Origin: a bacterium
GTDB lineage: Bacteria; Myxococcota_A; Bradymonadia; Bradymonadales; Bradymonadaceae
DNA: 64,000 bases
NCBI GenBank assembly: GCA_030427705.1
Contig: JAUIBR010000016.1
Span: 62,001-126,000 of the forward strand
Direction: 5' to 3'
The notes under the pieces: model-generated
The model's database searches: none
What the model was told of the DNA's origin: nothing
What the model saw: only the letters and a program-made list of their open reading frames with translations
Shown: positions 50,738-60,073 of the stretch, piece after piece
Layout: each line of letters opens with the position of its first letter
Position numbering within the stretch: the first letter of the stretch is position 1
Translations under genes and position numbers: made by a program

Positions 50738-51244
50738 TCAGTTTTCGGTTGGGTCGGTCAAAGACCACACGATGCGACCCGCAGCGCCCTCTCGGCCGTT
50801 GGGCGTGTGGCAACTATTGCAGTCGTTATCACCCACCGCCGTGACCATCTGAGATGTCGTTCCTTCGAACGTCACCTCGGCCGTCACGGGTTCAGACAGT
50901 TTGCGAGTCGTGAAGAAATTGCCCGCTTCGTTTGTCGTCATGGTGATGGTGTTGCCGTCAGAACCGGTGAGTTTGACGGTGGCTCCTTCTTCGCCAGCGC
51001 AATCGTTTGCTTCTCTGAGGTTGGCCGCGCCGTAGACGGTTCCAGCAAACGAATAGATTGGGCCTTCGCCTTCATCGCGATGGCAGTCGACACAGTTCCC
51101 ACCGGGATGCATGAGCTCGCTGCCGCTATCGCCGCCGGTCCACTTGCTTCCGGACGCGCATTCGTCCGTCGAAACATCTTCGAGGTTGCCATCAACACAG
51201 CCAAACAAGCTCAGTGAAAACACAAGAATCAGTAGGTACTTCAT
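50738..51244 (-). CDS. Diheme c-type cytochrome-like lipoprotein
   Basis: Signal peptide and lipobox LFGC; two CxxCH motifs (CVDCH near residue 51, CNSCH near 142). Between them is a beta-rich insert (GATVKLTGSDGNTITMTTNEAGNFF) as in carboxypeptidase-regulatory-like folds. The protein is surface or periplasmic and could carry electrons. Its partner is unknown. Confidence 0.85.
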   Translation of the reverse strand: MKYLLILVFSLSLFGCVDGNLEDVSTDECASGSKWTGGDSGSELMHPGGNCVDCHRDEGEGPIYSFAGTVYGAANLREANDCAGEEGATVKLTGSDGNTITMTTNEAGNFFTTRKLSEPVTAEVTFEGTTSQMVTAVGDNDCNSCHTPNGREGAAGRIVWSLTDPTEN

Positions 51245-51394
51245 AGGTCCTCCACCCAGAATTCTATGACGAATCTAGACGCAAACCCATGAGTTACAGG
51301 CGAAACGTTCGCGCTGCGGTTCACGCCGTCATTGCCTGCGGAGACGCGCTCTTCCGGCCACTAAGATCCCGAACCTGACGCACTTTTTGCGACG

Positions 51395-51495
51395 ACCAAG
51401 AAAAGAAAACGGCCGAAGGCCAAGATAACGGCCAACGGCCAAGATAACGCCGCTAGGCAAGAGAACTCGCGAAGCGAAAGAGAACAGACCGAAGG
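51395..51495. repeat. Short-word repeats linked by AAGATAACG
   Basis: Words CGGCCGAAGGCC, CGGCCAACGGCC and CGCCGCTAGGC with AAGATAACG linkers, then AGAGAACTCGCGAAGCGAAAGAGAACAGACCGAAGG. Reverse-complemented it reads like the GTTATC-linked tract at 21806-21858. It precedes the thiolase stop at 51497. Confidence 0.6.
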
Positions 51496-51496
51496 T

Positions 51497-52675
51497 CTAG
51501 TCCTTGCGGTACATTGTCACCACGGCAGCACCGCCCAGTCCCAAGTTGTGCTGAAGCGCGACTTTCGCACCTTCGACCTGACGGTCTTCGGCTTGGCCAC
51601 GTAGGTGCCAGACGAGCTCGGTACACTGTGCAAGGCCGGTTGCCCCAAGTGGGTGACCTTTTGAGAGCAGGCCGCCCGATGGGTTCGTGACGAACTTGCC
51701 GCCGTAGGTGTTTTGGCCGTCCAGGATGAACTTCTCAGCCTCACCTTCGCCACACAGACCAAGCGCTTCGTAGGTCAAAACCTCGTTGGCGGTGAAGCAG
51801 TCGTGGAGCTCGACGACATCGACATCGTCAGGTCCCAACCCCGCCTCTTCATAGACGGCCTTCGCAGCTTCCGCCGCCATGTCGTAGCCGACCATCTTGA
51901 TCATCGACTCCTCGAAGGAGGTGTTGAAGTCCGTGCGCATCGCTTGTGCCGCGATGTACACGGGATTGCTGATGCCGTGCTTCTTGACGAAGTCGTCCGA
52001 AGCCAGGACCGCTGCTGCAGCACCACAGGTCGGAGGGCAGCACTGGTAGCGAGTAAGCGGGTCAAACACCTCAGGCGATTCCATGACCTCTTCAACAGTC
52101 AACGTGTTGCGGAAGAGCGCATATGGGTTCTTCGCAGCGTGCTGACGCGCTTTGACGGACACTTGGGCGAAGGTTTCCTTCGCCATGCCGTATTTGAAGC
52201 GGTACTCGCGACCTGCGCCACCGAACATCTGAGCGGCGAATGGTGCGGACGAGAAGCCCTGCTGGTCGCCCATCACGTTGACGTGCTGCTCAAGTGGGTT
52301 TGTGCGGTCGGTGTACTTTGATGCGAGTGCACCGCGCTCCATCTGCTCGAATCCGACGACAAGCGCGCATTCAACCAAACCGCCTTCGACGGCTTGCTTG
52401 GCGAGCATCAATGCTGATGAGCCCGTCGAGCAGTTGTTGTTGACGTTGAACACTGGGATGCCGGTCAGGCCGACCTCGTAGATGGCCCGCTGGCCACACG
52501 TGCTGTCGCCGTAGACGTAACCGGCATATGCCTGCTCGATTTCGTTGTAGTCGACACCAGCGTCTTTGAGCGCCGTCTTTGCCGCTGCTGCAGCCATGAC
52601 GTGATATTCTTCGCTCTTGCCTGGTTTTTGAAACGGCACCATTCCGACGCCGATTACGTTAACTCTTCTTCCCAT
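51497..52675 (-). CDS. Thiolase / SCP-x-like acetyl-CoA acetyltransferase (lipid-transfer type)
   Basis: The 392-residue protein has NNNCSTGSSAL (nucleophile Cys), SGGLLSKGHPLGATG and the end NLGLGGAAVV. This is the SCP2-thiolase clade, which cleaves branched or sterol-side-chain 3-ketoacyl-CoAs. It is 32 bp downstream of the multifunctional enzyme gene, so both are one operon and together cover the last three steps of beta-oxidation. Confidence 0.93.
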   Translation of the reverse strand: MGRRVNVIGVGMVPFQKPGKSEEYHVMAAAAAKTALKDAGVDYNEIEQAYAGYVYGDSTCGQRAIYEVGLTGIPVFNVNNNCSTGSSALMLAKQAVEGGLVECALVVGFEQMERGALASKYTDRTNPLEQHVNVMGDQQGFSSAPFAAQMFGGAGREYRFKYGMAKETFAQVSVKARQHAAKNPYALFRNTLTVEEVMESPEVFDPLTRYQCCPPTCGAAAAVLASDDFVKKHGISNPVYIAAQAMRTDFNTSFEESMIKMVGYDMAAEAAKAVYEEAGLGPDDVDVVELHDCFTANEVLTYEALGLCGEGEAEKFILDGQNTYGGKFVTNPSGGLLSKGHPLGATGLAQCTELVWHLRGQAEDRQVEGAKVALQHNLGLGGAAVVTMYRKD

Positions 52676-52707
52676 GGGGATACTCCTATGTCTTGTCGAC
52701 TATCGAA

Positions 52708-55692
52708 CTAAATAAGGTCTTTCATGATTCCAAGGCGATGCACAACCCCGATATCGCCGTCTACGCGCAGGTCACCCGTTTGATGCAGGTTGGCTGCGTC
52801 GCGCTCACCACGACTCCACGCTGCAAGGTTGTCCTCTGAAATGGTCAGAGAGACATCCGCATTTCCGTCGAGGCCCATTTTGATCTCGGACGCGTCCTTG
52901 AAGTTCAGCGTCCACTGGCTGTCTGGCTCGGTCACATTGAAGTGAACGACCGCAGCGACCTCGCCAGCCAAAGCTGAGTTTTCGGTGATACGATTTTCAA
53001 AGTTCTCGAAGAACTGCGCCGCAATGCTCGCCTTCGGAGCTTCGCCCCCGGTTGAGCTGTCGCCGAGCGACTTGCCCGCAGCGCGTGCTTCCGCGACAGC
53101 ATTCTTCGCTTCCTCGGGGTCGATCTTTTGGAGGAAGTCGAGCTTCTGCGAAGCCATCAGGTCGCCCGAGATTTTCAGTGCACCGTCCATGTAGAGCTTC
53201 ATTGGGTCCGATTCTCCGCTGGTCATCGCCATGAAGTTCTCGGTCGTCAGCTGAAGCGTGCACTCCGGCTTGGCCGTCTCGCCCGCTGCGACGTGGCCCT
53301 CTTTGAGGTCCAGGGTCCAGAGGCTGTCGGGCTCAGTGAGCGCGAATTGGTAGACTTTGCCAACTGACTTGGCGAGGTCTGGATTTGCCCGAACGTGCGC
53401 ATCGATCGCGATGAAGACGTCTTCAACCGCCGAGCTTGCGCCGCCTCCAGCAGCAGGTGCGCCGCCACCAGAACCACCGCGTGCTTTCGCGGCGGCGTAG
53501 ACCGTGTCAGGGTCGATCTGCTTCAGGAAGTCGAGCTTCTGCGAAGCCATCAGGTCGCCTGAGATCTTGAGCGCGCCGTCCATGTACAACTTCATTGGGT
53601 CCGCTTTTCCGGAACACATATCCATGAAGTTCGCGTCTGTGAGCTCCAACGTGCATTCCGGTTTGACCGTCTCACCAGGCGCCACAGCACCTGCTTTCAA
53701 ATCCAAGGTCCACACACTTTCCGGATTCTTAAGCTTGAACTGGTAGACCTTCCCAATGCTGTGCAGCATCTCGGGTTTCTCGCCAATGAACTGGCCGATC
53801 GCTGTGAAGACGTCGGCTGCGATTGGGTCGTTCGATGCTTCCGCAGGCGCGGCTTCGGCCTCGACCTTCTTCGGCGCAGGCTTCGGAATCTCGTCGTAGA
53901 ACTCGATGGCTGCGCGGCTGATGACCGTCTTCTCGCGCTCTTTGACGTCGCATTCGAAGATGACCTTGCCGTCTTCTTTCCACATCTTCGTGACGAGCGT
54001 TTCGCCCGGGAACACTGGGTCAGCGAAGCGGACCGAGATGCTCTTGAAGTAGCGTGGGTCGCCTTCTGGCGCGAACTTGTTGATGACGTGGCGTCCAGCG
54101 TATCCGTAGGTGCAAAGACCGTGGAGGATTGGTTTTTCGAAGCCGAAAGCGGTCGCCATGCCAGGGTCGGCGTGAAGTGGGTTCCAGTCACCGCTCAAGC
54201 GATACAGAAGCGCCTGATTCGGGCTGATTTGCTGCTCTACCACAGCGTCTGGCGCGCGATCTGGAGGCGTATTTTGCTCTTCGGTTGGTCCGCGCTCACC
54301 GCCCCAACCACCAGCACCGCGAACGACCGTGGTCGCGCGATTGATGATGAGAAGGTTGTCGTCTTCGTCGTAGGACTTGGTTTCCGTGATGACGAGTGCG
54401 TTTTTACCCTTGTCGAAAATGTCCGTAATCTTCGCTTTATGGCGCAGTTTGGCGGAGCGGGGCAGGGGCTGCACGATCTCCGTGTACTGCTCTCCATGAA
54501 GGATGCGGTCCAGACCGTAGTTCATGCCCGGAGCCGTCTCGCCGCGCTTGCCCATGTCTAGGACGAGGTTGATCGCTGGCACCACGCCGTAGGTCGGCAG
54601 TGGTTGGAAGCCGTCACCGTGCATCTCGTAAACGTAGCGAAGCTCGCTCTGGTCGGTTGCGTCTTCTGCTGCTCCGACGCCCAATGCGTAGATCGAGAGG
54701 TCGCGCTCGTCGTAGGTCGAGGTCGCCTGTGGGAACTCGTATCCGAGCGCCTCGTCGACATCGATGAATTCGTTTCCGCCTTTGGATTCGCCGGCGTTAA
54801 CGTTGGCCATGATTGGCGCCATCGACTCGGTGACGTTTCCGGGGTGGGTGACTTCGCTGAAGTCCGTGATTTGGCCCCAGCTAGACGCAATGTCTTCGAT
54901 GCGAATGTCACGTCCCACGCGGAACATCTTGCCTTCGGTGCGCTCCCAACGAAGTTTGCCGTAGAAGCCGCCACCGACCTCAAACGTTCCGCCGTTCTCT
55001 TGGCAGGACTCGTGGCAAAGATAGGCGACAAGCGGGCTGACGTACTCAGGTTTGAGGGCATCGAGCAGGTTCTGCGGCAGAATCGTCTCCGTCATACGCG
55101 AGCCAGCGATCGGCGCGATATTATTGACGTGGATGTTGCGCTTCGCACCTTCGATGGCCAGCGTCTTACCAAAACCAACGACGCCAAGCTTGGCCATGGA
55201 GTAGTTGGCCTGACCGAAGTTTCCGTAGAGACCGGCAGCTGATGACGTCATCACAATGCGTCCGTATTGGGCTTCGCGCATATGCGGCCAGGCGGCGTGC
55301 GTCACGGCAAACGTGCCGGCGACGTGAACGCGGTAGACGAGGTCCCAGTCTGAGTTGCTGAGCTTTGCGAAGCTGATGTCGCGCAGGATTCCAGCGTTGT
55401 TGATGAGGATGTCAATCTGTCCCCACGTGTCCATCGCCGTCTGAACGATCTTGTCGCCGTCTTCGACCGAGTCGTAGTTTGCAACGGCTTCGCCACCCAT
55501 TTCCTTGATCTCGGCGACGACCTTGTCGGCAGCTGCGGAGCTCTTTCCTTCGCCAGTTGCCGATCCACCCAGGTCGTTCACGACAACTTTCGCTCCGCGG
55601 CTTGCAAGAAGCAGCGCGTGCGAGCGTCCTAGACCGTTACCAGCGCCAGTAACAATGGCGACTTTCCCGTCATATCGCAGTTCATTCGACAT
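52708..55692 (-). CDS. Multifunctional beta-oxidation enzyme: SDR dehydrogenase, MaoC hydratase, three SCP2 domains
   Basis: The 994-residue protein copies the layout of peroxisomal HSD17B4. Residues 1-290: SDR with TGAGNGLG, NNAGILRD and YSMAKLGVVGFGKTLAIEGA. Residues about 300-615: hydratase-2 with YRLSGDWNPLHADPG and KPILHGLCTYGYAG. Three SCP2 (sterol carrier) domains follow (about 625-735, 755-865, 880-994); the first two share CTLELTDANF/CTLQLTTENF and GALKISGDLMASQKLDFL. Eukaryotic HSD17B4 has a single SCP2 domain. Confidence 0.93.
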   Translation of the reverse strand: MSNELRYDGKVAIVTGAGNGLGRSHALLLASRGAKVVVNDLGGSATGEGKSSAAADKVVAEIKEMGGEAVANYDSVEDGDKIVQTAMDTWGQIDILINNAGILRDISFAKLSNSDWDLVYRVHVAGTFAVTHAAWPHMREAQYGRIVMTSSAAGLYGNFGQANYSMAKLGVVGFGKTLAIEGAKRNIHVNNIAPIAGSRMTETILPQNLLDALKPEYVSPLVAYLCHESCQENGGTFEVGGGFYGKLRWERTEGKMFRVGRDIRIEDIASSWGQITDFSEVTHPGNVTESMAPIMANVNAGESKGGNEFIDVDEALGYEFPQATSTYDERDLSIYALGVGAAEDATDQSELRYVYEMHGDGFQPLPTYGVVPAINLVLDMGKRGETAPGMNYGLDRILHGEQYTEIVQPLPRSAKLRHKAKITDIFDKGKNALVITETKSYDEDDNLLIINRATTVVRGAGGWGGERGPTEEQNTPPDRAPDAVVEQQISPNQALLYRLSGDWNPLHADPGMATAFGFEKPILHGLCTYGYAGRHVINKFAPEGDPRYFKSISVRFADPVFPGETLVTKMWKEDGKVIFECDVKEREKTVISRAAIEFYDEIPKPAPKKVEAEAAPAEASNDPIAADVFTAIGQFIGEKPEMLHSIGKVYQFKLKNPESVWTLDLKAGAVAPGETVKPECTLELTDANFMDMCSGKADPMKLYMDGALKISGDLMASQKLDFLKQIDPDTVYAAAKARGGSGGGAPAAGGGASSAVEDVFIAIDAHVRANPDLAKSVGKVYQFALTEPDSLWTLDLKEGHVAAGETAKPECTLQLTTENFMAMTSGESDPMKLYMDGALKISGDLMASQKLDFLQKIDPEEAKNAVAEARAAGKSLGDSSTGGEAPKASIAAQFFENFENRITENSALAGEVAAVVHFNVTEPDSQWTLNFKDASEIKMGLDGNADVSLTISEDNLAAWSRGERDAANLHQTGDLRVDGDIGVVHRLGIMKDLI

Positions 55693-55839
55693 CTACGATT
55701 CTCCGTTCGTTTTGAAGTATGAATAAGTGTTCACTAACTTAGCGATCTTTCTAGCAGGAATCCTCGCGGTTTCAAGCGGAATTCCTACCTGTCTCTTGGT
55801 TTGGCGACCAACTAGTTTTGGTGCGGGTTTCCGGGGGTT

Positions 55840-56316
55840 TTAGGAACCCTGCAGCTCAAGCCGCGAGCTTGCCCATGCGCCGATAAGGATGGCCTCGCAG
55901 ACATCGTTGGTCAGTTCGACTTTTGGGGCGGGCGCGGTATCGCTTTCTTCAATAATCTCAAGGGCAATGCGATCAGCGTTGGCTTTTGCCGTCTGCGCGT
56001 CCCCGCGTTGATTTTTGGTCAACATGTCCGCTCGCCAGACTTCGGGCGGAACAATCTCGAAGCTCATCCCTTGTTTTTCAGCGGCCTTCCGCCAGATTTC
56101 GGCGAGGTTTTTGTCGCCTTCAACGATGACGTGAACGAGGTTCGGGATGTCTTTGAGGATTCCCCACGCCGCGTCTTTCAATGCTTTGCGATTCGGGAAG
56201 TGGGTGGAACGGTATGAAAGCAATTCGCCGTCAACCTCAAACACCGCAAACCCGCATCGCAGGCCGAGGTCAATGGCAAGTAGGGCTTCAGGGGCCTCAG
56301 CCTGAGAGTCGCTCAT
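55840..56316 (-). CDS. RuvC-like (RNase H fold) protein
   Basis: The 158-residue protein has LLAIDLGLRCGFAVFE (first catalytic Asp), VIVEGDKNLA (Glu), and LTNDVCEAILIGAWA (late Asp), the acidic order of RuvC-type resolvases and related nucleases. The middle segment PPEVWRADMLTKNQRGDA is unlike RuvC itself. It overlaps the trhO start by about 20 bp, so the two genes are in one operon. Confidence 0.78.
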   Translation of the reverse strand: MSDSQAEAPEALLAIDLGLRCGFAVFEVDGELLSYRSTHFPNRKALKDAAWGILKDIPNLVHVIVEGDKNLAEIWRKAAEKQGMSFEIVPPEVWRADMLTKNQRGDAQTAKANADRIALEIIEESDTAPAPKVELTNDVCEAILIGAWASSRLELQGS

Positions 56317-57160
56317 GCCGCTCTCGTTTGGCCGCCTTTTCTTCTTCGGTCCACTTGTCTGCGCAACGTGCGCAGCTGACGCCTTCTTCGAAGTCGGGAT
56401 GGGTCTTGTCTTCGTCAGACAGCGGCATCCTGCACGCCCAGCACATGTCCCAATCGGCCTTGTTCAAATGTGGGTCGACGGCGACGCGGCGGTCGAAGAC
56501 GAAGCAGTCGCCTTCCCACAAGTGGTCTCCGGCGCCGCGCTCTTCTAGGTATTTCAGGATGCCACCTTTGAGGTGGTAGACCTCTTCGAAGCCCAAATCC
56601 ATCATCAGGCCAGTCGCCTTTTCGCAGCGGATTCCGCCGGTGCAGAACATCGCCACTTTGGGGTGTTCCTTGGGGTCGAGTTCTTTGGCGTAGTCCGGAA
56701 ATTCGCGGAACGATTCGGTCTTGGGGTCGATAGCGTTCTTGAACGTTCCCACGTCGAATTCGTAAGAGTTTCGGCAGTCGATGACCAGGACCTCCGGGTC
56801 TTCGATCAGGGCGTCCCAGTCTTTGGGCTCAACGTAGGTCCCGACCTGCGCGTTGGGGTCTGCGCCTTCAACACCCATGGCCACGATTTCTTCTTTCAGG
56901 CGTACGCTGAGGCGGCGAAAGGGTTGCTCGTCCGTCGTCGCGAACTTCGCTTCGAGGTCTTCGAAGCCAGGCTGGGTTCGTACCCAGTCCAGGAACCGGT
57001 GAACAGCTCCGTCTTGTCCAGAAATGGTGCCGTTCAGACCTTCTGGAGCGACGAGGACAACACCATCGATTCCGAACTCCTGACCATGTTCTATGACGGT
57101 GGCGCGGAACGATTCGGCGTCGACTGGATGGAATTTATAGAAGGCTGCAATCTGATGCAT
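56297..57160 (-). CDS. trhO: tRNA uridine(34) hydroxylase TrhO (rhodanese-like)
   Basis: The 287-residue protein has the YceA/TrhO layout: an acylphosphatase-like N-terminal domain (LVAPEGLNGTISG), a rhodanese domain with Cys loop FCTGGIRCEKA, and a C-terminal CxxC pair (CWAC, CARC). TrhO hydroxylates U34 of tRNAs using prephenate-independent chemistry (family knowledge). Confidence 0.93.
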   Translation of the reverse strand: MHQIAAFYKFHPVDAESFRATVIEHGQEFGIDGVVLVAPEGLNGTISGQDGAVHRFLDWVRTQPGFEDLEAKFATTDEQPFRRLSVRLKEEIVAMGVEGADPNAQVGTYVEPKDWDALIEDPEVLVIDCRNSYEFDVGTFKNAIDPKTESFREFPDYAKELDPKEHPKVAMFCTGGIRCEKATGLMMDLGFEEVYHLKGGILKYLEERGAGDHLWEGDCFVFDRRVAVDPHLNKADWDMCWACRMPLSDEDKTHPDFEEGVSCARCADKWTEEEKAAKRERHERLSG

Positions 57161-57162
57161 TG

Positions 57163-57196
57163 GTTATTGGTCTTTGGTCTTTGGTCTTTGGTTCTT
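57163..57196. repeat. Tandem GGTCTTT repeats upstream of trhO
   Basis: GGTCTTT is repeated with TGG spacers three times, then GGTTCTTAG. It is the reverse complement of the words at 1862-1895. It lies where the trhO promoter and ribosome site should be. Confidence 0.6.
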
Positions 57197-57312
57197 AGCC
57201 GTGGCGCCAAGTCTGGGTAGTCTAGCGGGTCAACCGTTGGTTGCAATGGGTGCTTCGCGTCCATCGAGATTTGGTGGTACAGTCGCAAAATCTCGGGAAA
57301 TGAGGAGGGTTT

Positions 57313-58755
57313 ATGCGCACTTGGTTGTGTCTGTTGTTTGTGCTTTTGGTTGTGGGCTGTAGCGATTCTGAATCCGGTACGGATACGGATATGTCGAGTT
57401 CGGACATGGCTAGCGATATGCCGACGGTGGATATGCCTGCCGTCGATATGCCGGCGTCCGATATGCCGGCCGACGATATGTCTAGCGACATGCCGGATGA
57501 CATGACGGTCAGTGACATGAGCGACATGGGCTCCGATATGATGGACATGGAGGCGGACATGGCTCCAACGGGCTGTGCAGCGGCGACCGTTGTCACCGAG
57601 AATAACGGTCTCTGGACAGGGAGTGGTGCGATTGATGCGCCGGGCGTGCGTCACTATTTCCAAATTGAGCCCGGTGCGGACAACTGGATTATCGCGTCCT
57701 TCGCAGTCGACGACGACCAAGCGATTAACATGACCATGGCGCTGCGAGATACGAACGGACAACAGCTAGCGAAGGATACGGCGGCTGCGTTCAACAACGG
57801 TCGAATTCTATATCGGACGGCCAACACCGACCCAATTTGCATCGAAATCGCCGAGACCACCGACTTCGAGGGCGGCACAGGGACAGGCACTCCGGATGAT
57901 ACATTTGCCTTCCAAGTGCTTGCAGTGAACGGCTCGGAATCGGAACCCAATGATGACCTCGCTTCCGCTGATGACCTCCCAGTCACCAACGATGTGGGGA
58001 ATAACCGAGACTTCGATGTTCAGGTGTTGGGCGAGTTTGAGACAGGTATGGACGACTGGTTTACGTTTCAAACGAACCAAGTCGCACTGCGGTTAGCGAT
58101 CGAGCTCTACCAACAGGGGCCTGATGCAAATGGCTCAGACACGCCTTTGGGTGACGTCTATATATATGACGCAGGCGGAAATGTGCTTTCTCATGTGGAT
58201 GCGACAAACGGCATGTTCGGATTGTCCGTTCCAATGACGGAAACGAACGGCGCAAATGACCCTCTGTACGTGCGAGTGGTGCCGCCAGCGCAGTTGGGCG
58301 CCAATCCCTTCTATACCCTTCAGTTCACGTTCGCGAATGGGGACAACGAATTCGAAGCCAATGAGGCTGCGAACAACAATGCAGGTACGCCGGATGTAGC
58401 AACGCCGTTCGGGGGGATTGGTCGTAACTACTTCTTCCAAGGGAATCTGCCTGCGAACGACATCGATCACTGGTCGTTCGACCTGACGGCGGCCGAAGTC
58501 GCGACCATCAGCTGCTCGGGCGTCCGCATCGGTTCGGGAATTGACGCGATGAACGTACAGCTCTTAGACCCAGCCCAGCAGGTCGTTCAGCAAGAGACCG
58601 AGACCGTATCCGCAGATCTGACCTGGCGAGACGGTGGCAGCATGCCTGCGATTACAGCGGGTTCAACCGGCACATACCTGTTGCGGATCGCTTCCGGCGG
58701 CGATTTGGCCGCGGGCAGCAAGAACTACCAATGTGGCGTGCAGGTTGCTCCTTAG
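57313..58755 (+). CDS. Large surface lipoprotein with Asp-Met spacer and two PPC-like domains
   Basis: Signal peptide with lipobox LVVGC; a spacer of about 55 residues made of SDM/VDM/ADM units; then two beta domains of the prepeptidase C-terminal (PPC-like) type, each with acidic start (SEPNDDLASADDLP and EFEANEAANNNAG) and YFFQGNLPANDIDHWSFDL. Exported, likely on the outer membrane. Function unknown. Confidence 0.78.
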   Translation: MRTWLCLLFVLLVVGCSDSESGTDTDMSSSDMASDMPTVDMPAVDMPASDMPADDMSSDMPDDMTVSDMSDMGSDMMDMEADMAPTGCAAATVVTENNGLWTGSGAIDAPGVRHYFQIEPGADNWIIASFAVDDDQAINMTMALRDTNGQQLAKDTAAAFNNGRILYRTANTDPICIEIAETTDFEGGTGTGTPDDTFAFQVLAVNGSESEPNDDLASADDLPVTNDVGNNRDFDVQVLGEFETGMDDWFTFQTNQVALRLAIELYQQGPDANGSDTPLGDVYIYDAGGNVLSHVDATNGMFGLSVPMTETNGANDPLYVRVVPPAQLGANPFYTLQFTFANGDNEFEANEAANNNAGTPDVATPFGGIGRNYFFQGNLPANDIDHWSFDLTAAEVATISCSGVRIGSGIDAMNVQLLDPAQQVVQQETETVSADLTWRDGGSMPAITAGSTGTYLLRIASGGDLAAGSKNYQCGVQVAP

Positions 58756-58756
58756 C

Positions 58757-58890
58757 GGGTGAAACGTACTCCAGTTTTGGGTAACCAGTACTCGGTTCCT
58801 GGTATCCGGTTTTTCGGAGTCGACTGGCTCGATGTCGTTGGTTTGTGACCGATAACCGACGACTGAGTACCGAATACCGACTCTGGCACG
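58757..58890. repeat. Irregular repeats of CGGTA(A/T)C-like words
   Basis: The gap between two lipoprotein genes holds words such as AACCAGTACTCGG, CCGATAACCGACGAC, TACCGAATACCGAC and GTCGACTGG. They behave like the other word families, with no promoter or terminator clearly placed. Confidence 0.45.
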
Positions 58891-58912
58891 GTTGCTGCTA
58901 CTCGTTGGGGGT

Positions 58913-60073
58913 ATGAAACACCTACCAAACACAATTCTGTTCGCCGTTGCTTTGACACTCAGTGCTTGTGGCGGGTCCTGTGACGACACGAACGCTGGCT
59001 GGGAGTTGGACGAAGACTCACCGTTCCAACAAGAGGCCGAGCCCAATTCTGCGCATCGTGAGGTGTCGTTGGTGATACCGGAAGACCGCTCGGCGTGCGC
59101 CGCATCCAGACAGTTCATTGCCGAACTCGAGTTGGTTGATACGGCAACTCTGAATCGGCGACCGACGGACAAAGTGGTCGAGATTCTGGAAGACGTTGGT
59201 GCGGACGGGCGCGTCGAACGGTGTTGGATTCGGCTCTATGACGAGGACGGGCGCGAGGTTCTGACAACGCAGGACACCTACGACCCGCCCGGTCCAGATA
59301 GCATCTATTGGGTTCTGGAGTTCGACGAGCGCGCTGGGAAGCCAACACGTTATCGGGCGGACACCGACGGCGATGGGGTGTTTGACTACGAGGGCCGCTC
59401 CTACTTTGACGACCGCGGGTTGTTGGTCGAATCCAGTATCGACCGCGGTATCGACGGAACCATCGACCAGCAGGGTTGGTACAGCTTCGACGAGGAGGGG
59501 CATCGCACCAAACAAGAGGCCGACCGCGACGGCGACGGTGTCGTGGATGGCTTCGATGTGTTTGAGACCGACGAAGAAGGGCGAATCACCAAATGGGATG
59601 CGGACTGGGACGCCGATGGCGTCTGGGACCAGCACCAAACCTGGACGTTCGCAGGCCGCGAAACTGTCGAATACTGGGAAGAGCGACTGGACGAAACGAC
59701 CGAAACCCATGTCGCCCTACGGACGACGACAGAACTGGACGACGAGGGCAGGCCGGTGCTCACCGAGACCGACTACGGTGACGACGGAACGGTCGATATG
59801 ACGCAACGTTCTATCCACGAGGTCAATATCACCACAACGACTTGGGACTTCGAAAACGACGGTATCATCGATAATATCGAGATTACGGAATGGGATGACG
59901 ACTCTCAGCCAGCGAATCGTCGTGCGATCTATGATGACTACGGTAATGACGGCGTCTTCGATCAGATTCGCCGCTTTGGTTACGACGCTCAGGGCAGGCA
60001 GATTGTGTACGAGCGTTTGGACCCCGTGACCTGTGAGGTGGCGCATCGGCAGACGAAAGTTTTCGGCGACTAG
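58913..60073 (+). CDS. Lipoprotein with calcium-binding DxDGDG repeats
   Basis: From the ATG at 58913: lipobox LSAC; then about 360 residues with repeated calcium-loop-like D-rich units (DTDGDGVFDYEGRSYFD, DRDGDGVVDGFDVFETD, DADWDADGVWDQHQTW) and YDDYGNDGVFDQIRRF. The pattern is that of RHS/thrombospondin-3-like or FG-GAP-like outer-surface proteins. Function unknown. Confidence 0.75.
   Translation: MKHLPNTILFAVALTLSACGGSCDDTNAGWELDEDSPFQQEAEPNSAHREVSLVIPEDRSACAASRQFIAELELVDTATLNRRPTDKVVEILEDVGADGRVERCWIRLYDEDGREVLTTQDTYDPPGPDSIYWVLEFDERAGKPTRYRADTDGDGVFDYEGRSYFDDRGLLVESSIDRGIDGTIDQQGWYSFDEEGHRTKQEADRDGDGVVDGFDVFETDEEGRITKWDADWDADGVWDQHQTWTFAGRETVEYWEERLDETTETHVALRTTTELDDEGRPVLTETDYGDDGTVDMTQRSIHEVNITTTTWDFENDGIIDNIEITEWDDDSQPANRRAIYDDYGNDGVFDQIRRFGYDAQGRQIVYERLDPVTCEVAHRQTKVFGD

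Noticed and set aside
54604-55242. 212-codon + strand open frame inside the multifunctional enzyme gene
   Set aside because: Antisense shadow; same for 53761-54561.
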